From Vibrio harveyi NBRC 15634 = ATCC 14126 = KCTC 12724 (GTDB taxonomy: Bacteria > Pseudomonadota > Gammaproteobacteria > Enterobacterales > Vibrionaceae): 64,000 bases of DNA. The stretch spans positions 17,959 to 81,958 of the forward strand of contig NZ_BCUF01000026.1 in the NCBI RefSeq assembly GCF_001591145.1. Direction: 5' to 3'. The notes below the pieces were generated by a model that saw only the letters and a list, made by a program, of their open reading frames with translations, did not search any database and was not told the origin of the DNA. Every line of letters starts with the position of its first letter. Position 1 is the stretch's first letter. This document shows, one piece after another, positions 36,238-45,299 of the stretch. Position numbers and translations under genes: made by a program.

Positions 36238-36266
36238 ATTGTAATCACACTCACATAATGTGTCAA
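36238..36266 (-). promoter_or_regulatory. Sigma-70 promoter of the rpmH operon
   Basis: On the minus strand TTGACA (36266-36261), 17-bp spacer, TACAAT (36243-36238): near-consensus. Predicted start about 120 bases before rpmH. The leader holds hairpins such as GCCTCT/AGAGGC (36217-36234). Confidence 0.75.
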
Positions 36267-36352
36267 TGACTCATGAGTACGAAATTCCGACCGGGCGATT
36301 ATACGTAGTGTGAGTCAAATCTCAAGGATCGATTGATCTTGATGCTTGATCT

Positions 36353-37090
36353 TTACTCTATTCCCACTTGGTTAAGGAATTTTTTCAAACGAGGATCTTG
36401 TGGATTATCGAAGATATCTTGTGGAGAACCTTGTTCAACAATGTTGCCTTCAGCCATAAAGATCACTCTGTCAGCGACTTCTTTGGCAAATTGCATCTCG
36501 TGCGTTACCACCAGCATGGTTTGGTGTTGATTCGCTAACTTCTTCATTAATGAGAGAACTTCTCCGACCCACTCAGGATCCAGAGCTGATGTTGGTTCAT
36601 CAAAAAGCAGCAATTCGGGTTGCAGTGCCATCGCTCTACCGATACCCACACGTTGTTGTTGTCCACCCGAGAGCGCCGCTGGATAACTTTCACCTTTGTC
36701 CCCAAGACCAATGTCATCCAGAATCTGTTGAGCACGTTTTAACGCGTCATCTTTCTTCCATCCTCGAACAGTAATCAAGCCCTCTGCGATGTTCTGACGC
36801 GCATTCATATGAGCAAATAGGGCATAGTTTTGAAAGACAAACCCAGTACGGCGACGTAGAGCAAGCACTTCTGCTTTGGTGTGTTTTTGTGTGTCGACCG
36901 AAATGTCATCGATGGTAATGCAACCTTCGTCTGCTTGCTCTAAGAAGTTTACGGTACGTAGAAGTGTCGACTTGCCAGTACCGCTTGAGCCGATAATAAC
37001 GATGATCTCACCTTGTTTGATGTCGAGATCAATGCCTTTTAGAACTTCAGTATCGCCAAAACGTTTGTGAATGTTTTCTAGTTTGATCAT
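36353..37090 (-). CDS. Polar amino-acid ABC transporter, ATP-binding protein
   Basis: ATPase subunit of a GlnQ/HisP-type importer. 245 residues. Walker A GSSGTGKST near residue 33, signature LSGGQQQRVGIGRA near residue 140, Walker B LLLFDEPTSALDP near residue 165 and the His switch VVTHEM near residue 195. It is the last gene of a leftward binding protein-permease-ATPase operon (start overlaps the permease stop by four bases, ATGA type). It could also energise the ATPase-less permease at 17548, but nothing in the sequence proves that. Confidence 0.93.
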   Translation of the reverse strand: MIKLENIHKRFGDTEVLKGIDLDIKQGEIIVIIGSSGTGKSTLLRTVNFLEQADEGCITIDDISVDTQKHTKAEVLALRRRTGFVFQNYALFAHMNARQNIAEGLITVRGWKKDDALKRAQQILDDIGLGDKGESYPAALSGGQQQRVGIGRAMALQPELLLFDEPTSALDPEWVGEVLSLMKKLANQHQTMLVVTHEMQFAKEVADRVIFMAEGNIVEQGSPQDIFDNPQDPRLKKFLNQVGIE

Positions 37091-37758
37091 CGTACGTACG
37101 CCTTATTCAATTTCGCTTCTGCCCAAATCTGTACTCGAGTCAGGATAACCACCACGCCCCAGTAAATCAGAGCGACAGCAAGGAACGCTTCAAAGAAACG
37201 GAAGCTAGACGAAGCTTCCATCTGCGCTTTGGCCATGATTTCTGCAACACCAAGTGTGAAGGCGAGGGATGTCGACTTAATCATATCGATGAAGTAGTTC
37301 ATCAATGAAGGCAGTGCGACACGTGTTGCCTGCGGTAAAATCACACGGCGCATCGCTTGTGTGGTTGTCATACCGACCGACAAGCTTGCTTCCATTTGGC
37401 TGCGATCAATGCCAATGATGGCTGCACGAATGCTCTCTGCCATATAAGCGGCAAAGTGCAGCGTTAAACCAATTACCGCAGCAGAAAAGGCATCGATTCC
37501 CACCATAAATGGGAAGATTTGCGGTAAGCCGTAGTAGAGCAGAAACAGTTGTACTAAAAGCGGAGTACCACGGAAGAAGCTGATATAAAGTTGGCTCAAT
37601 TGGTCGAGAACTGGCAGCTTAAATACGCGAATGTTCGCTAAAATGACGGATAGAATTAAAGAAAAGACCAATCCCCATGTGGCCATTTCCATGGTCGTGC
37701 CAAGATACTTGAGCAGTATCGGTAGCAGCTCCAGCATGTAATTAAAATCAAATCCCAT
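37087..37758 (-). CDS. Polar amino-acid ABC transporter, permease
   Basis: 223-residue inner-membrane permease of the HisMQ family with about five helices. The EAA-type loop that contacts the ATPase is MEASLSVGMTTTQAMRRVILPQ near residue 140. The N-terminus (MGFDFNYMLELLPILLKYLGTTMEMA) is typical, and unlike the permease at 17548 it has no lipobox-like stretch. It lies 105 bp behind the binding-protein gene and overlaps the ATPase gene. A single permease suggests a homodimer. Confidence 0.92.
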   Translation of the reverse strand: MGFDFNYMLELLPILLKYLGTTMEMATWGLVFSLILSVILANIRVFKLPVLDQLSQLYISFFRGTPLLVQLFLLYYGLPQIFPFMVGIDAFSAAVIGLTLHFAAYMAESIRAAIIGIDRSQMEASLSVGMTTTQAMRRVILPQATRVALPSLMNYFIDMIKSTSLAFTLGVAEIMAKAQMEASSSFRFFEAFLAVALIYWGVVVILTRVQIWAEAKLNKAYVR

Positions 37759-37863
37759 ACGACTTACCTTGAGAAAAGAAAAGGTGGAATACTAAGTTCC
37801 ACCTTGTCATTGAGTTAAAAAAGGACGCGAGATAAAGCCCTGCGTCCTAAAAGAAGAGAAGTT

Positions 37864-38610
37864 TTACTTCGTGATGTCGGCACCAAACCATTTCACTGAA
37901 ATCTTCTCTACTGTTCCGTCTGCGCGCATTTCTGCAAGTGCTTTATTCACTTCCGCTTGTAGCTTACGACCCTTTTCGTTATCCACGAATGGCCAAGCGT
38001 TTTGAATCGTTTCAAATGGTTCACCTGCCAGTTGAAGCGGTAGACCCGTTTTCTTAATCAGCTCTAGGGCAGACAAACGATCCATGATGAAAGCATCCGC
38101 ACGACCTAGTGCCACATCGTGTTCAATACCTGTATCGTAAGTCTTAATGTTGATCTTGCCATCTTTGTCGTAATCACGTAGCAACTGTTCAAAGTTAGAG
38201 CCTAGGTTAACAGCAACGGTTTTGCCTGCGAGATCTTCGACACCTTGGATGCTGTCGTTGCCTTTACGTACGGTAATTTGCGCACCATCTACTACGTATG
38301 GGTCTGCAAATAGGTATTTCGCTTTACGCGCATCTGTCATCGTGATTTGGTTCGAGATGGTATCAATACGACCTGTTTCGAGTAGGCCAAACAAACCAGA
38401 AAAGTTCGCTGTTACGTATTCGATCTTGTAATCATTACGCTTACCGATCTCATCCCACATATCCACTTCAAAACCTTGTAGCTTATCTTGCTTCACAAAA
38501 GTGAATGGGAAGTAGCGACCAGACATGCCAACTTTGACTTCAGTTGCTGCTTGAACGGTGGCGGCAGATAAAGCGATGGCTGCAACTGCAACCTTAATCC
38601 AGTTTTTCAT
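37864..38610 (-). CDS. Polar amino-acid ABC transporter, periplasmic binding protein
   Basis: 248 residues with a signal peptide (MKNWIKVAVAAIALSAATVQA). The mature protein starts TEVKVGMSGRYFPFTFVKQDKLQGFEVDMW, the family-3 solute-binding pattern, and the GRIDTISNQITMTDARKAKY segment resembles cystine-binding proteins (FliY/TcyJ type). Cystine or another polar amino acid is therefore a reasonable guess, not a demonstrated substrate. First gene of the transporter operon, which lies between rpmH and dnaA, an arrangement I associate with vibrios. Confidence 0.9.
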   Translation of the reverse strand: MKNWIKVAVAAIALSAATVQAATEVKVGMSGRYFPFTFVKQDKLQGFEVDMWDEIGKRNDYKIEYVTANFSGLFGLLETGRIDTISNQITMTDARKAKYLFADPYVVDGAQITVRKGNDSIQGVEDLAGKTVAVNLGSNFEQLLRDYDKDGKINIKTYDTGIEHDVALGRADAFIMDRLSALELIKKTGLPLQLAGEPFETIQNAWPFVDNEKGRKLQAEVNKALAEMRADGTVEKISVKWFGADITK

Positions 38611-38849
38611 AATACATCTCCATAATTTTATGGTTGGAAATACTACTGTCAGTTAGCTCAATTAAAGAAATAACCAAGTGCAATAACCTAGACCTCAGAG
38701 TAATAAGATCTTATTTGGTATAGATAGTAGCCAAGATATAGGGATAAATGATGAAAAAACGATCGAAAGAAGCATGAGTGACGATCGAAATAAGCCGATG
38801 AATGAAAATTCATACACAGAGTTATCACCAATGACTCGATCTGACTGAT

Positions 38850-39040
38850 TTTGCCTAAATGTGGATCAATGTGTGGGCAAATTTGGGGCAAGATGTGTTG
38901 ATCTCACTAAGTTGGGCGAAAATATTGTGAATAACTTAGATCTTATTCACTGGATCATCGATCAATTGCTGGCGATCTTGGTTATCAACAGGTAAAATTG
39001 CCAGTCTTTTCCGATAATTCAAATACTCAGTGGGGGCACC
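38850..39040 (+). promoter_or_regulatory. dnaA upstream region with DnaA-box-like sites
   Basis: The 430-bp spacer between the ABC operon and dnaA has no credible gene. Its right half holds TGTGGATCA (38860-38868), TGTGAATAA (38926-38934, a full TTATTCACA box on the other strand), TTATTCACT (38943-38951) and TTATCAACA (38982-38990), the last two and the first each one mismatch from the box. Several GATC sites lie among them. This fits autoregulation of dnaA by DnaA. TTGATC with 17 bp to AATATT near 38899-38927 is a weak promoter candidate. Confidence 0.6.
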
Positions 39041-40447
39041 GTGTCATCTTCGCTTTGGTTGCAATGTTTGCAGCAGCTTCAAGAAGAGCTACCAGCTACA
39101 GAATTCAGTATGTGGGTTCGTCCGTTACAAGCGGAGCTCAATGACAATACTCTCACTTTGTTTGCACCTAACCGCTTTGTGTTGGATTGGGTTCGTGACA
39201 AGTACCTGAATAGCATTAATCGCTTACTGCAAGAATACTGCGGTAATGATGTACCTAGTTTACGCTTTGAAGTTGGCAGTCGCCGAGTTGCAGCACCAAA
39301 ACCGGCACCGACACGAACGCCGGCGGATGTTGCGGCAGAGTCTTCAGCGCCCGCTCAGCTGCAAGCCCGTAAGCCTGTGCATAAAACGTGGGATGATGAC
39401 GTGCAAGTGATCGCAGACATCAACCACCGCTCTAATGTGAACCCAAAACATAAGTTCAATAACTTCGTTGAAGGTAAGTCGAACCAATTGGGTCTTGCTG
39501 CTGCTCGTCAGGTTTCGGATAACCCAGGTGCTGCATATAACCCGCTGTTCCTATACGGTGGTACTGGCTTGGGTAAAACGCACTTGTTGCATGCAATGGG
39601 TAATGCCATTGTGGATAACAACCCAAATGCGAAAGTGGTGTACATGCACTCTGAGCGTTTTGTGCAAGATATGGTGAAAGCACTGCAAAACAATGCGATT
39701 GAAGAGTTCAAACGCTACTACCGAAGTGTTGATGCGTTGCTTATCGATGATATCCAATTCTTTGCCAATAAAGAGCGTTCACAAGAAGAATTCTTCCATA
39801 CCTTCAACGCATTGCTAGAAGGTAACCAACAGATCATTTTGACTTCAGATCGCTACCCAAAAGAGATCAGCGGTGTAGAAGATCGTCTGAAATCACGTTT
39901 CGGTTGGGGATTAACCGTCGCGATCGAGCCACCAGAGCTTGAAACTCGTGTAGCGATCTTGATGAAGAAAGCGGAAGACCACCAAATCCACCTAGCAGAT
40001 GAAGTGGCATTCTTTATTGCTAAGCGTCTGCGTTCCAACGTTCGTGAGTTGGAAGGGGCACTTAACCGCGTTATTGCTAACGCGAACTTCACCGGTCGCC
40101 CAATCACGATTGATTTCGTTCGTGAAGCGCTGCGCGACCTACTTGCTCTGCAAGAGAAGCTCGTTACTATCGACAATATTCAAAAGACAGTGGCGGAATA
40201 CTACAAGATTAAAGTGGCTGATCTGCTGTCTAAGCGTCGCTCTCGCTCAGTTGCTCGTCCTCGTCAGTTGGCGATGGCGCTGGCAAAAGAGCTGACTAAT
40301 CATAGCTTGCCGGAAATTGGTGATGCGTTTGGTGGTCGTGACCACACCACTGTATTGCATGCTTGTCGCAAGATTGAGCAGCTACGTGAAGAGAGCCACG
40401 ATATTAAAGAAGATTACTCTAACTTGATTCGCACCCTGTCTTCTTAA
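39041..40447 (+). CDS. dnaA: Chromosomal replication initiator protein DnaA
   Basis: Binds and opens oriC. The GTG start (MSSSLWLQCLQQLQEELP) follows a G-rich ribosome-binding site and gives 468 residues, similar to E. coli (467). Domain I ends near residue 85, a short linker rich in Pro and Ala follows, domain III carries Walker A GGTGLGKTHLLHAMG near residue 172 and Walker B LLIDDIQFF near residue 235, and domain IV ends with the DNA-binding signature GGRDHTTVLHACRKI near residue 435. First gene of dnaA-dnaN-recF-gyrB, 7.4 kb from oriC with the ABC and rpmH operons in between. Confidence 0.98.
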   Translation: MSSSLWLQCLQQLQEELPATEFSMWVRPLQAELNDNTLTLFAPNRFVLDWVRDKYLNSINRLLQEYCGNDVPSLRFEVGSRRVAAPKPAPTRTPADVAAESSAPAQLQARKPVHKTWDDDVQVIADINHRSNVNPKHKFNNFVEGKSNQLGLAAARQVSDNPGAAYNPLFLYGGTGLGKTHLLHAMGNAIVDNNPNAKVVYMHSERFVQDMVKALQNNAIEEFKRYYRSVDALLIDDIQFFANKERSQEEFFHTFNALLEGNQQIILTSDRYPKEISGVEDRLKSRFGWGLTVAIEPPELETRVAILMKKAEDHQIHLADEVAFFIAKRLRSNVRELEGALNRVIANANFTGRPITIDFVREALRDLLALQEKLVTIDNIQKTVAEYYKIKVADLLSKRRSRSVARPRQLAMALAKELTNHSLPEIGDAFGGRDHTTVLHACRKIEQLREESHDIKEDYSNLIRTLSS

Positions 40448-40510
40448 TCGGTTAGAATGACAGTATTCCAAGCAAATCATTAATTGAGCTGACAGCGTAA
40501 AGAGCCAAGC

Positions 40511-41611
40511 ATGAAATTTACTATTGAACGTAGTCATTTAATCAAACCGCTACAACAGGTTTCGGGCGCATTAGGTGGTCGACCAACCCTACCAATTCTG
40601 GGTAACCTACTGCTTAAAGTAGAAGATAACGTGTTATCCATGACCGCGACCGATTTGGAAGTGGAATTGGTGAGCAAAGTGACTCTAGAAGGGGATTTTG
40701 AAGCAGGCAGCATTACCGTTCCTTCTCGTAAGTTTCTTGATATCTGTCGTGGTCTACCTGATGACTCCATCATTACCTTCGTATTAGAAGGCGATCGCGT
40801 ACAGGTACGTTCTGGTCGTAGCCGTTTCTCACTGGCAACACTTCCAGCGAACGATTTCCCAAACATTGAAGATTGGCAGAGTGAAGTAGAAGTTTCACTA
40901 ACTCAGTCTGATCTACGTACGCTGATTGAAAAAACACAATTCTCTATGGCGAACCAAGACGTTCGTTACTACCTAAACGGCATGTTGTTTGAAATCGACG
41001 GTACGACGCTACGCAGCGTGGCAACCGATGGTCACCGTATGGCAGTATCTCAAACTCAGCTCGGTGCAGATTTTGCGCAAAAGCAAATTATCGTGCCTCG
41101 CAAGGGGGTACAAGAGCTTGTTAAACTGATGGATGCGCCAGAACAGCCTGTCGTACTACAAATTGGCAGCTCAAATGTACGTGCAGAAGTGAACAACTTT
41201 ATCTTCACTTCTAAGCTGGTTGATGGTCGTTTCCCTGATTATCGCCGCGTATTGCCGCAAAGCACCAACAAAACGCTAGAAGCAAGTTGTGATGAGTTAC
41301 GTCAAGCCTTCTCACGTGCAGCTATTCTTTCTAATGAAAAATTCCGTGGTGTTCGTGTGAATCTTGCGGGTAGTGAAATGCGCATTACTGCTAACAACCC
41401 AGAGCAAGAAGAAGCAGAAGAAATGCTAGACGTGACCTTTGAAGGTGACGCTATCGAGATCGGCTTTAACGTAAGCTACGTGCTTGATGTACTTAATACA
41501 CTGCGTTGTGACAATGTGCGTGTGTCGATGTCGGATGCCAACGCCAGTGCGTTGATTGAAAACGCAGACGACGATAGTGCAATGTACGTGGTGATGCCAA
41601 TTCGTCTGTAA
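40511..41611 (+). CDS. dnaN: DNA polymerase III beta sliding clamp
   Basis: Ring-shaped processivity factor, also the Hda cofactor for inactivating DnaA-ATP. 366 residues, same as E. coli. It begins MKFTIERSHLIKPLQQVSGALGGRPTLPILGN and ends VVMPIRL, keeping the M-P-x-RL tail that forms the edge of the hydrophobic cleft binding clamp-interacting peptides. It lies 63 bp after dnaA and 9 bp before recF. Confidence 0.98.
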   Translation: MKFTIERSHLIKPLQQVSGALGGRPTLPILGNLLLKVEDNVLSMTATDLEVELVSKVTLEGDFEAGSITVPSRKFLDICRGLPDDSIITFVLEGDRVQVRSGRSRFSLATLPANDFPNIEDWQSEVEVSLTQSDLRTLIEKTQFSMANQDVRYYLNGMLFEIDGTTLRSVATDGHRMAVSQTQLGADFAQKQIIVPRKGVQELVKLMDAPEQPVVLQIGSSNVRAEVNNFIFTSKLVDGRFPDYRRVLPQSTNKTLEASCDELRQAFSRAAILSNEKFRGVRVNLAGSEMRITANNPEQEEAEEMLDVTFEGDAIEIGFNVSYVLDVLNTLRCDNVRVSMSDANASALIENADDDSAMYVVMPIRL

Positions 41612-41620
41612 GTCATCTGA

Positions 41621-42694
41621 ATGCCACTTTCTCGCCTCATCATTCAGCAGTTTCGAAACATTAAAGCCTGTGATATTGACCTATCAGCAGGCTTTAACTT
41701 TCTTATTGGACCGAACGGCAGCGGTAAAACCAGTGTTTTAGAAGCCATTTACTTGCTCGGGCATGGTCGCTCTTTCAAGAGTTCGTTGACCGGTCGAGTT
41801 ATCCAAAATGAGTGCGATGAGCTGTTTGTTCATGGTCGTTTTTTGAACTCGGATCAATTTGAGCTACCTATCGGCATTAATAAGCAGCGTGATGGCTCAA
41901 CAGAGGTTAAAATAGGCGGTCAATCTGGACAAAAACTGGCGCAACTTGCACAAGTTTTGCCTTTACAGTTGATACATCCAGAAGGATTTGATCTACTAAC
42001 GGATGGTCCAAAACATCGTCGTGCATTCATCGACTGGGGTGTGTTTCACACCGAGCCTGCTTTTTATGATGCATGGGGGCGTTTCAAGCGTCTTAACAAG
42101 CAACGCAATGCTCTGCTTAAAACGGCCAGAAGTTATCGTGAACTCAGTTATTGGGATCAAGAGATGGCACATTTGGCTGAAAACATCAGTCAATGGCGAG
42201 CACTATACATCGAACAGATGAAAAGCGTAGCGGAAACTATCTGTCAGACGTTTTTGCCAGAATTTGAGATCCAATTAAAGTATTATCGTGGTTGGGACAA
42301 AGACACCCCTTATCATGAGATACTAGAAAAAAATTTCGAGCGTGATCAGTCATTGGGTTACACCTTTAGTGGTCCAAATAAAGCTGATTTGCGCATTAAA
42401 GTGAATGGAACGCCAGTTGAAGACGTTTTGTCACGCGGTCAATTAAAACTCATGGTGTGTGCTTTGCGTGTGGCGCAGGGGCAACACCTTACCGAAATGA
42501 CCGGAAAACAATGTATTTACCTAATTGACGACTTTGCGTCGGAATTAGACAGCCAACGTCGCAAGCGTCTAGCTGACTGCTTGAAAGAGACGGGCGCACA
42601 AGTATTTGTAAGCTCTATCACTGAAAGCCAAATCGCCGATATGTTGGACGATACGGGCAAATTGTTTCATGTGGAACATGGCAGGATAGAGTAA
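41621..42694 (+). CDS. recF: DNA replication and repair protein RecF
   Basis: SMC-like ATPase that loads RecA at gaps with RecO and RecR. 357 residues. Walker A GPNGSGKTSVLEAI is near residue 30, the ABC-type signature VEDVLSRGQLKLMVCALRVAQ near residue 268, and Walker B YLIDDFASELD near residue 300. The end encodes LFHVEHGRIE, a stretch whose DNA nearly matches a parS site (see findings). It is tightly spaced between dnaN and gyrB. Confidence 0.97.
   Translation: MPLSRLIIQQFRNIKACDIDLSAGFNFLIGPNGSGKTSVLEAIYLLGHGRSFKSSLTGRVIQNECDELFVHGRFLNSDQFELPIGINKQRDGSTEVKIGGQSGQKLAQLAQVLPLQLIHPEGFDLLTDGPKHRRAFIDWGVFHTEPAFYDAWGRFKRLNKQRNALLKTARSYRELSYWDQEMAHLAENISQWRALYIEQMKSVAETICQTFLPEFEIQLKYYRGWDKDTPYHEILEKNFERDQSLGYTFSGPNKADLRIKVNGTPVEDVLSRGQLKLMVCALRVAQGQHLTEMTGKQCIYLIDDFASELDSQRRKRLADCLKETGAQVFVSSITESQIADMLDDTGKLFHVEHGRIE
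42663..42678. promoter_or_regulatory. parS-like 16-mer inside the 3' end of recF
   Basis: TGTTTCATGTGGAACA differs from the parS consensus TGTTYCACGTGRAACA only by T for C at position 8. The change breaks the central CG of CACGTG. It lies 11 kb from oriC. Binding by ParB is unproven and the match may simply reflect conserved RecF residues FHVEH. Confidence 0.4.
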
Positions 42695-42713
42695 AACTAG
42701 AAGAGAGAAACTC

Positions 42714-45131
42714 ATGTCTGAAAATTACGATTCATCGAGTATTAAGGTACTGAAGGGTCTGGATGCGGTACGTAAGCGTCCAGGTATGTACATCGGCGAC
42801 ACGGACGACGGCACTGGTCTTCACCACATGGTCTTCGAGGTGGTGGATAACTCAATTGATGAAGCGTTGGCAGGTCACTGTAAAGACATCGTTGTGACAA
42901 TTCATGAGGACAACTCGGTTTCAGTTACGGATGATGGTCGTGGCATTCCAACAGAAATGCACCCAGAAGAAAAAGTATCTGCTGCAGAAGTTATCATGAC
43001 GGTACTTCATGCTGGTGGTAAGTTCGATGATAACTCATACAAAGTATCAGGCGGTCTACACGGCGTAGGTGTTTCAGTAGTAAACGCACTGTCTGAGAAA
43101 GTGGTTCTGACTATCCACCGCGGCGGTCATATCCATACGCAAACTTACCATCATGGTGAGCCTCAAGCGCCACTAGCAGTAATTGGTGATACTGACCAAA
43201 CTGGTACACAAATCCGTTTCTGGCCAAGTGCAGAAACATTCTCGAACACAGAATTTCACTACGACATCCTAGCGAAGCGTCTACGTGAACTTTCTTTCCT
43301 GAACTCTGGTGTTTCAATCAAACTGGTTGATGAGCGCGAAGCAGACAAGAGCGACCACTTCATGTTTGAAGGTGGTATCCAAGCGTTTGTTGAGCACCTA
43401 AACACCAACAAAACACCAATCATCGAGAAAATCTTCCACTTCGACTTTGAGCGCGAAGATGGTATCTCGGTAGAAGTGGCGATGCAGTGGAATGACGGTT
43501 TCCAAGAGAACATCTACTGTTTCACTAACAACATCCCACAACGCGACGGTGGTACTCACCTTGCCGGTTTCCGTGCAGCACTAACGCGTACACTGAACTC
43601 TTTCATGGACAAAGAAGGCTTCTCTAAGAAAGCGAAAACAGCAACTTCTGGTGATGACGCGCGTGAAGGTCTAACTGCGGTTGTTTCGGTTAAAGTGCCT
43701 GATCCTAAGTTCTCAAGCCAAACTAAAGACAAACTGGTTTCTTCTGAAGTGAAGTCAGCGGTTGAATCAGCAATGGGTGAGAAACTGTCTGAGTTCCTAA
43801 TTGAGAACCCGGCAGAAGCGAAGATGGTTTGTTCGAAAATCATCGATGCAGCTCGTGCTCGTGAAGCGGCGCGTAAAGCTCGTGAAATGACTCGTCGTAA
43901 AGGCGCACTAGACCTAGCTGGTCTGCCAGGCAAACTTGCAGACTGTCAGGAAAAAGATCCAGCACTCTCTGAACTATACATAGTGGAGGGTGATTCGGCA
44001 GGCGGCTCCGCAAAACAAGGCCGTAACCGTAAGAACCAAGCAATCCTACCGCTAAAAGGTAAGATTCTTAACGTAGAAAAAGCGCGTTTCGACAAGATGC
44101 TTTCTTCTCAAGAAGTAGCAACGCTGATCACTGCACTAGGCTGTGGTATCGGTCGTGATGAGTACAACCCGGATAAACTGCGTTACCACAACATCATCAT
44201 CATGACCGATGCTGACGTCGATGGTTCGCACATCCGTACGCTACTGTTGACCTTCTTCTACCGTCAAATGCCAGAGCTTATCGAGCGTGGCTATGTGTAC
44301 ATTGCTCAGCCACCGCTTTACAAAGTGAAGAAAGGCAAACAAGAGCAGTACATCAAAGACGAAGATGCGATGAACCAATACCAAGTTGCTTTGGCACTTG
44401 ATAACGCATCGCTACACGTAAACGCAGAAGCACCAGCATTGGCAGGCGAAGCGCTAGAGAAGCTAGTTCAGCAATACAACGCTGGTATCAAGCTAGCGGA
44501 TCGCATGAGCCGCCGCTACCCAAGCGCACTAGTTCATGAGCTAATTTACACGCCGCGTCTAACGGCAGAGCAATGTCACAATGCTGCAGCAGTAGAAGCG
44601 TGGACAAAACAGCTTGTTGAGCAGCTAAACGCGAAAGAAGTAGGCGCAAGCCAATACAGCTTCGAAGTTGAGCAACACGAAGAGCTAGGTCTAAACCTAC
44701 CTAAGATCATCGTACGTACTCACGGTGTGACTCATGACTACGCACTAAGCATCGACCTACTGAACTCGAAAGAGTACGGCAAACTAGCGGATCTATCTGA
44801 AGCGCTAGACGGTCTGCTAGAAGAAGGCGCTTACATCAAACGTGGTGAGCGTACTCAGCCGGTATCAAGCTTTGCAGCGGCACTTGAGTGGCTAATCAAA
44901 GAGTCGCGTCGTGGTCTAAGCCTACAGCGCTACAAAGGTCTAGGTGAGATGAACCCAGATCAGCTTTGGGAAACCACAATGGACCCAGAGACACGTCGCA
45001 TGATGCAAGTAACCATTGAAGATGCGGTAGGCGCAGACCAATTGTTCACAACGCTAATGGGTGACCAAGTTGAGCCGCGTCGTAACTTCATTGAAGAGAA
45101 CGCGCTGAAAGTAGCAAACCTAGACGTTTAG
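42714..45131 (+). CDS. gyrB: DNA gyrase subunit B
   Basis: ATPase subunit of gyrase. 805 residues, near E. coli length (804). The GHKL ATP-binding domain shows EVVDNSIDEALAGH near residue 42 and GGLHGVGVSVVNALS near residue 114. The TOPRIM domain holds EGDSAGGSAKQGRNRKNQAILPLKGKILNVEKA near residue 424 and the metal-binding DADVDGSHIRTLLL near residue 498; the 170-residue gammaproteobacterial insert follows. It ends with RRNFIEENALKVANLDV. Fourth gene of the dnaA operon, followed by a structured element and a terminator. Confidence 0.98.
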   Translation: MSENYDSSSIKVLKGLDAVRKRPGMYIGDTDDGTGLHHMVFEVVDNSIDEALAGHCKDIVVTIHEDNSVSVTDDGRGIPTEMHPEEKVSAAEVIMTVLHAGGKFDDNSYKVSGGLHGVGVSVVNALSEKVVLTIHRGGHIHTQTYHHGEPQAPLAVIGDTDQTGTQIRFWPSAETFSNTEFHYDILAKRLRELSFLNSGVSIKLVDEREADKSDHFMFEGGIQAFVEHLNTNKTPIIEKIFHFDFEREDGISVEVAMQWNDGFQENIYCFTNNIPQRDGGTHLAGFRAALTRTLNSFMDKEGFSKKAKTATSGDDAREGLTAVVSVKVPDPKFSSQTKDKLVSSEVKSAVESAMGEKLSEFLIENPAEAKMVCSKIIDAARAREAARKAREMTRRKGALDLAGLPGKLADCQEKDPALSELYIVEGDSAGGSAKQGRNRKNQAILPLKGKILNVEKARFDKMLSSQEVATLITALGCGIGRDEYNPDKLRYHNIIIMTDADVDGSHIRTLLLTFFYRQMPELIERGYVYIAQPPLYKVKKGKQEQYIKDEDAMNQYQVALALDNASLHVNAEAPALAGEALEKLVQQYNAGIKLADRMSRRYPSALVHELIYTPRLTAEQCHNAAAVEAWTKQLVEQLNAKEVGASQYSFEVEQHEELGLNLPKIIVRTHGVTHDYALSIDLLNSKEYGKLADLSEALDGLLEEGAYIKRGERTQPVSSFAAALEWLIKESRRGLSLQRYKGLGEMNPDQLWETTMDPETRRMMQVTIEDAVGADQLFTTLMGDQVEPRRNFIEENALKVANLDV

Positions 45132-45135
45132 ACTA

Positions 45136-45239
45136 TTTTTCCTTTGCTGGATATGCTGATTTCGTTGTCGAAGATGCTCACATACACTTGTATGCTGCGC
45201 GCCTTCTCCTAGAACTAAGCATATCCCCCTGCGGAAAAA
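45136..45239 (+). repeat. Nested inverted-repeat element downstream of gyrB
   Basis: About 104 bp of concentric complementary arms: TTTTTCC (45136-45142) with GGAAAAA (45233-45239), GGATATGCT (45149-45157) with AGCATATCC (45218-45226), and a central palindromic CATACAcTTGTATG (45181-45194). The outer arms are perfect and equally spaced (6 bases between the outer and middle arms on both sides), so one long folded RNA or cruciform is possible. It starts five bases after the gyrB stop and precedes the gyrB terminator. It may be a copy of a dispersed REP/MITE-like repeat; no second copy was noticed in this window. Confidence 0.7.
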
Positions 45240-45268
45240 CGAATCTAAATTTCTTTTGATAGAATTTT

Positions 45269-45299
45269 AAAAGCACTGCCTTCGGGTGGTGCTTTTTTA
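45269..45299 (+). terminator. Rho-independent terminator of the dnaA-dnaN-recF-gyrB operon
   Basis: AAAGCACTGCC (45270-45280) pairs with GGTGGTGCTTT (45285-45295) around a stable TTCG tetraloop, with two G-T wobbles, followed by T's. Confidence 0.88.

Noticed and set aside
43556..43933. 125-codon antisense frame in gyrB
   Set aside because: Arg/Ser/Ala-rich composition typical of the complement of a highly conserved gene; no ribosome-binding site.
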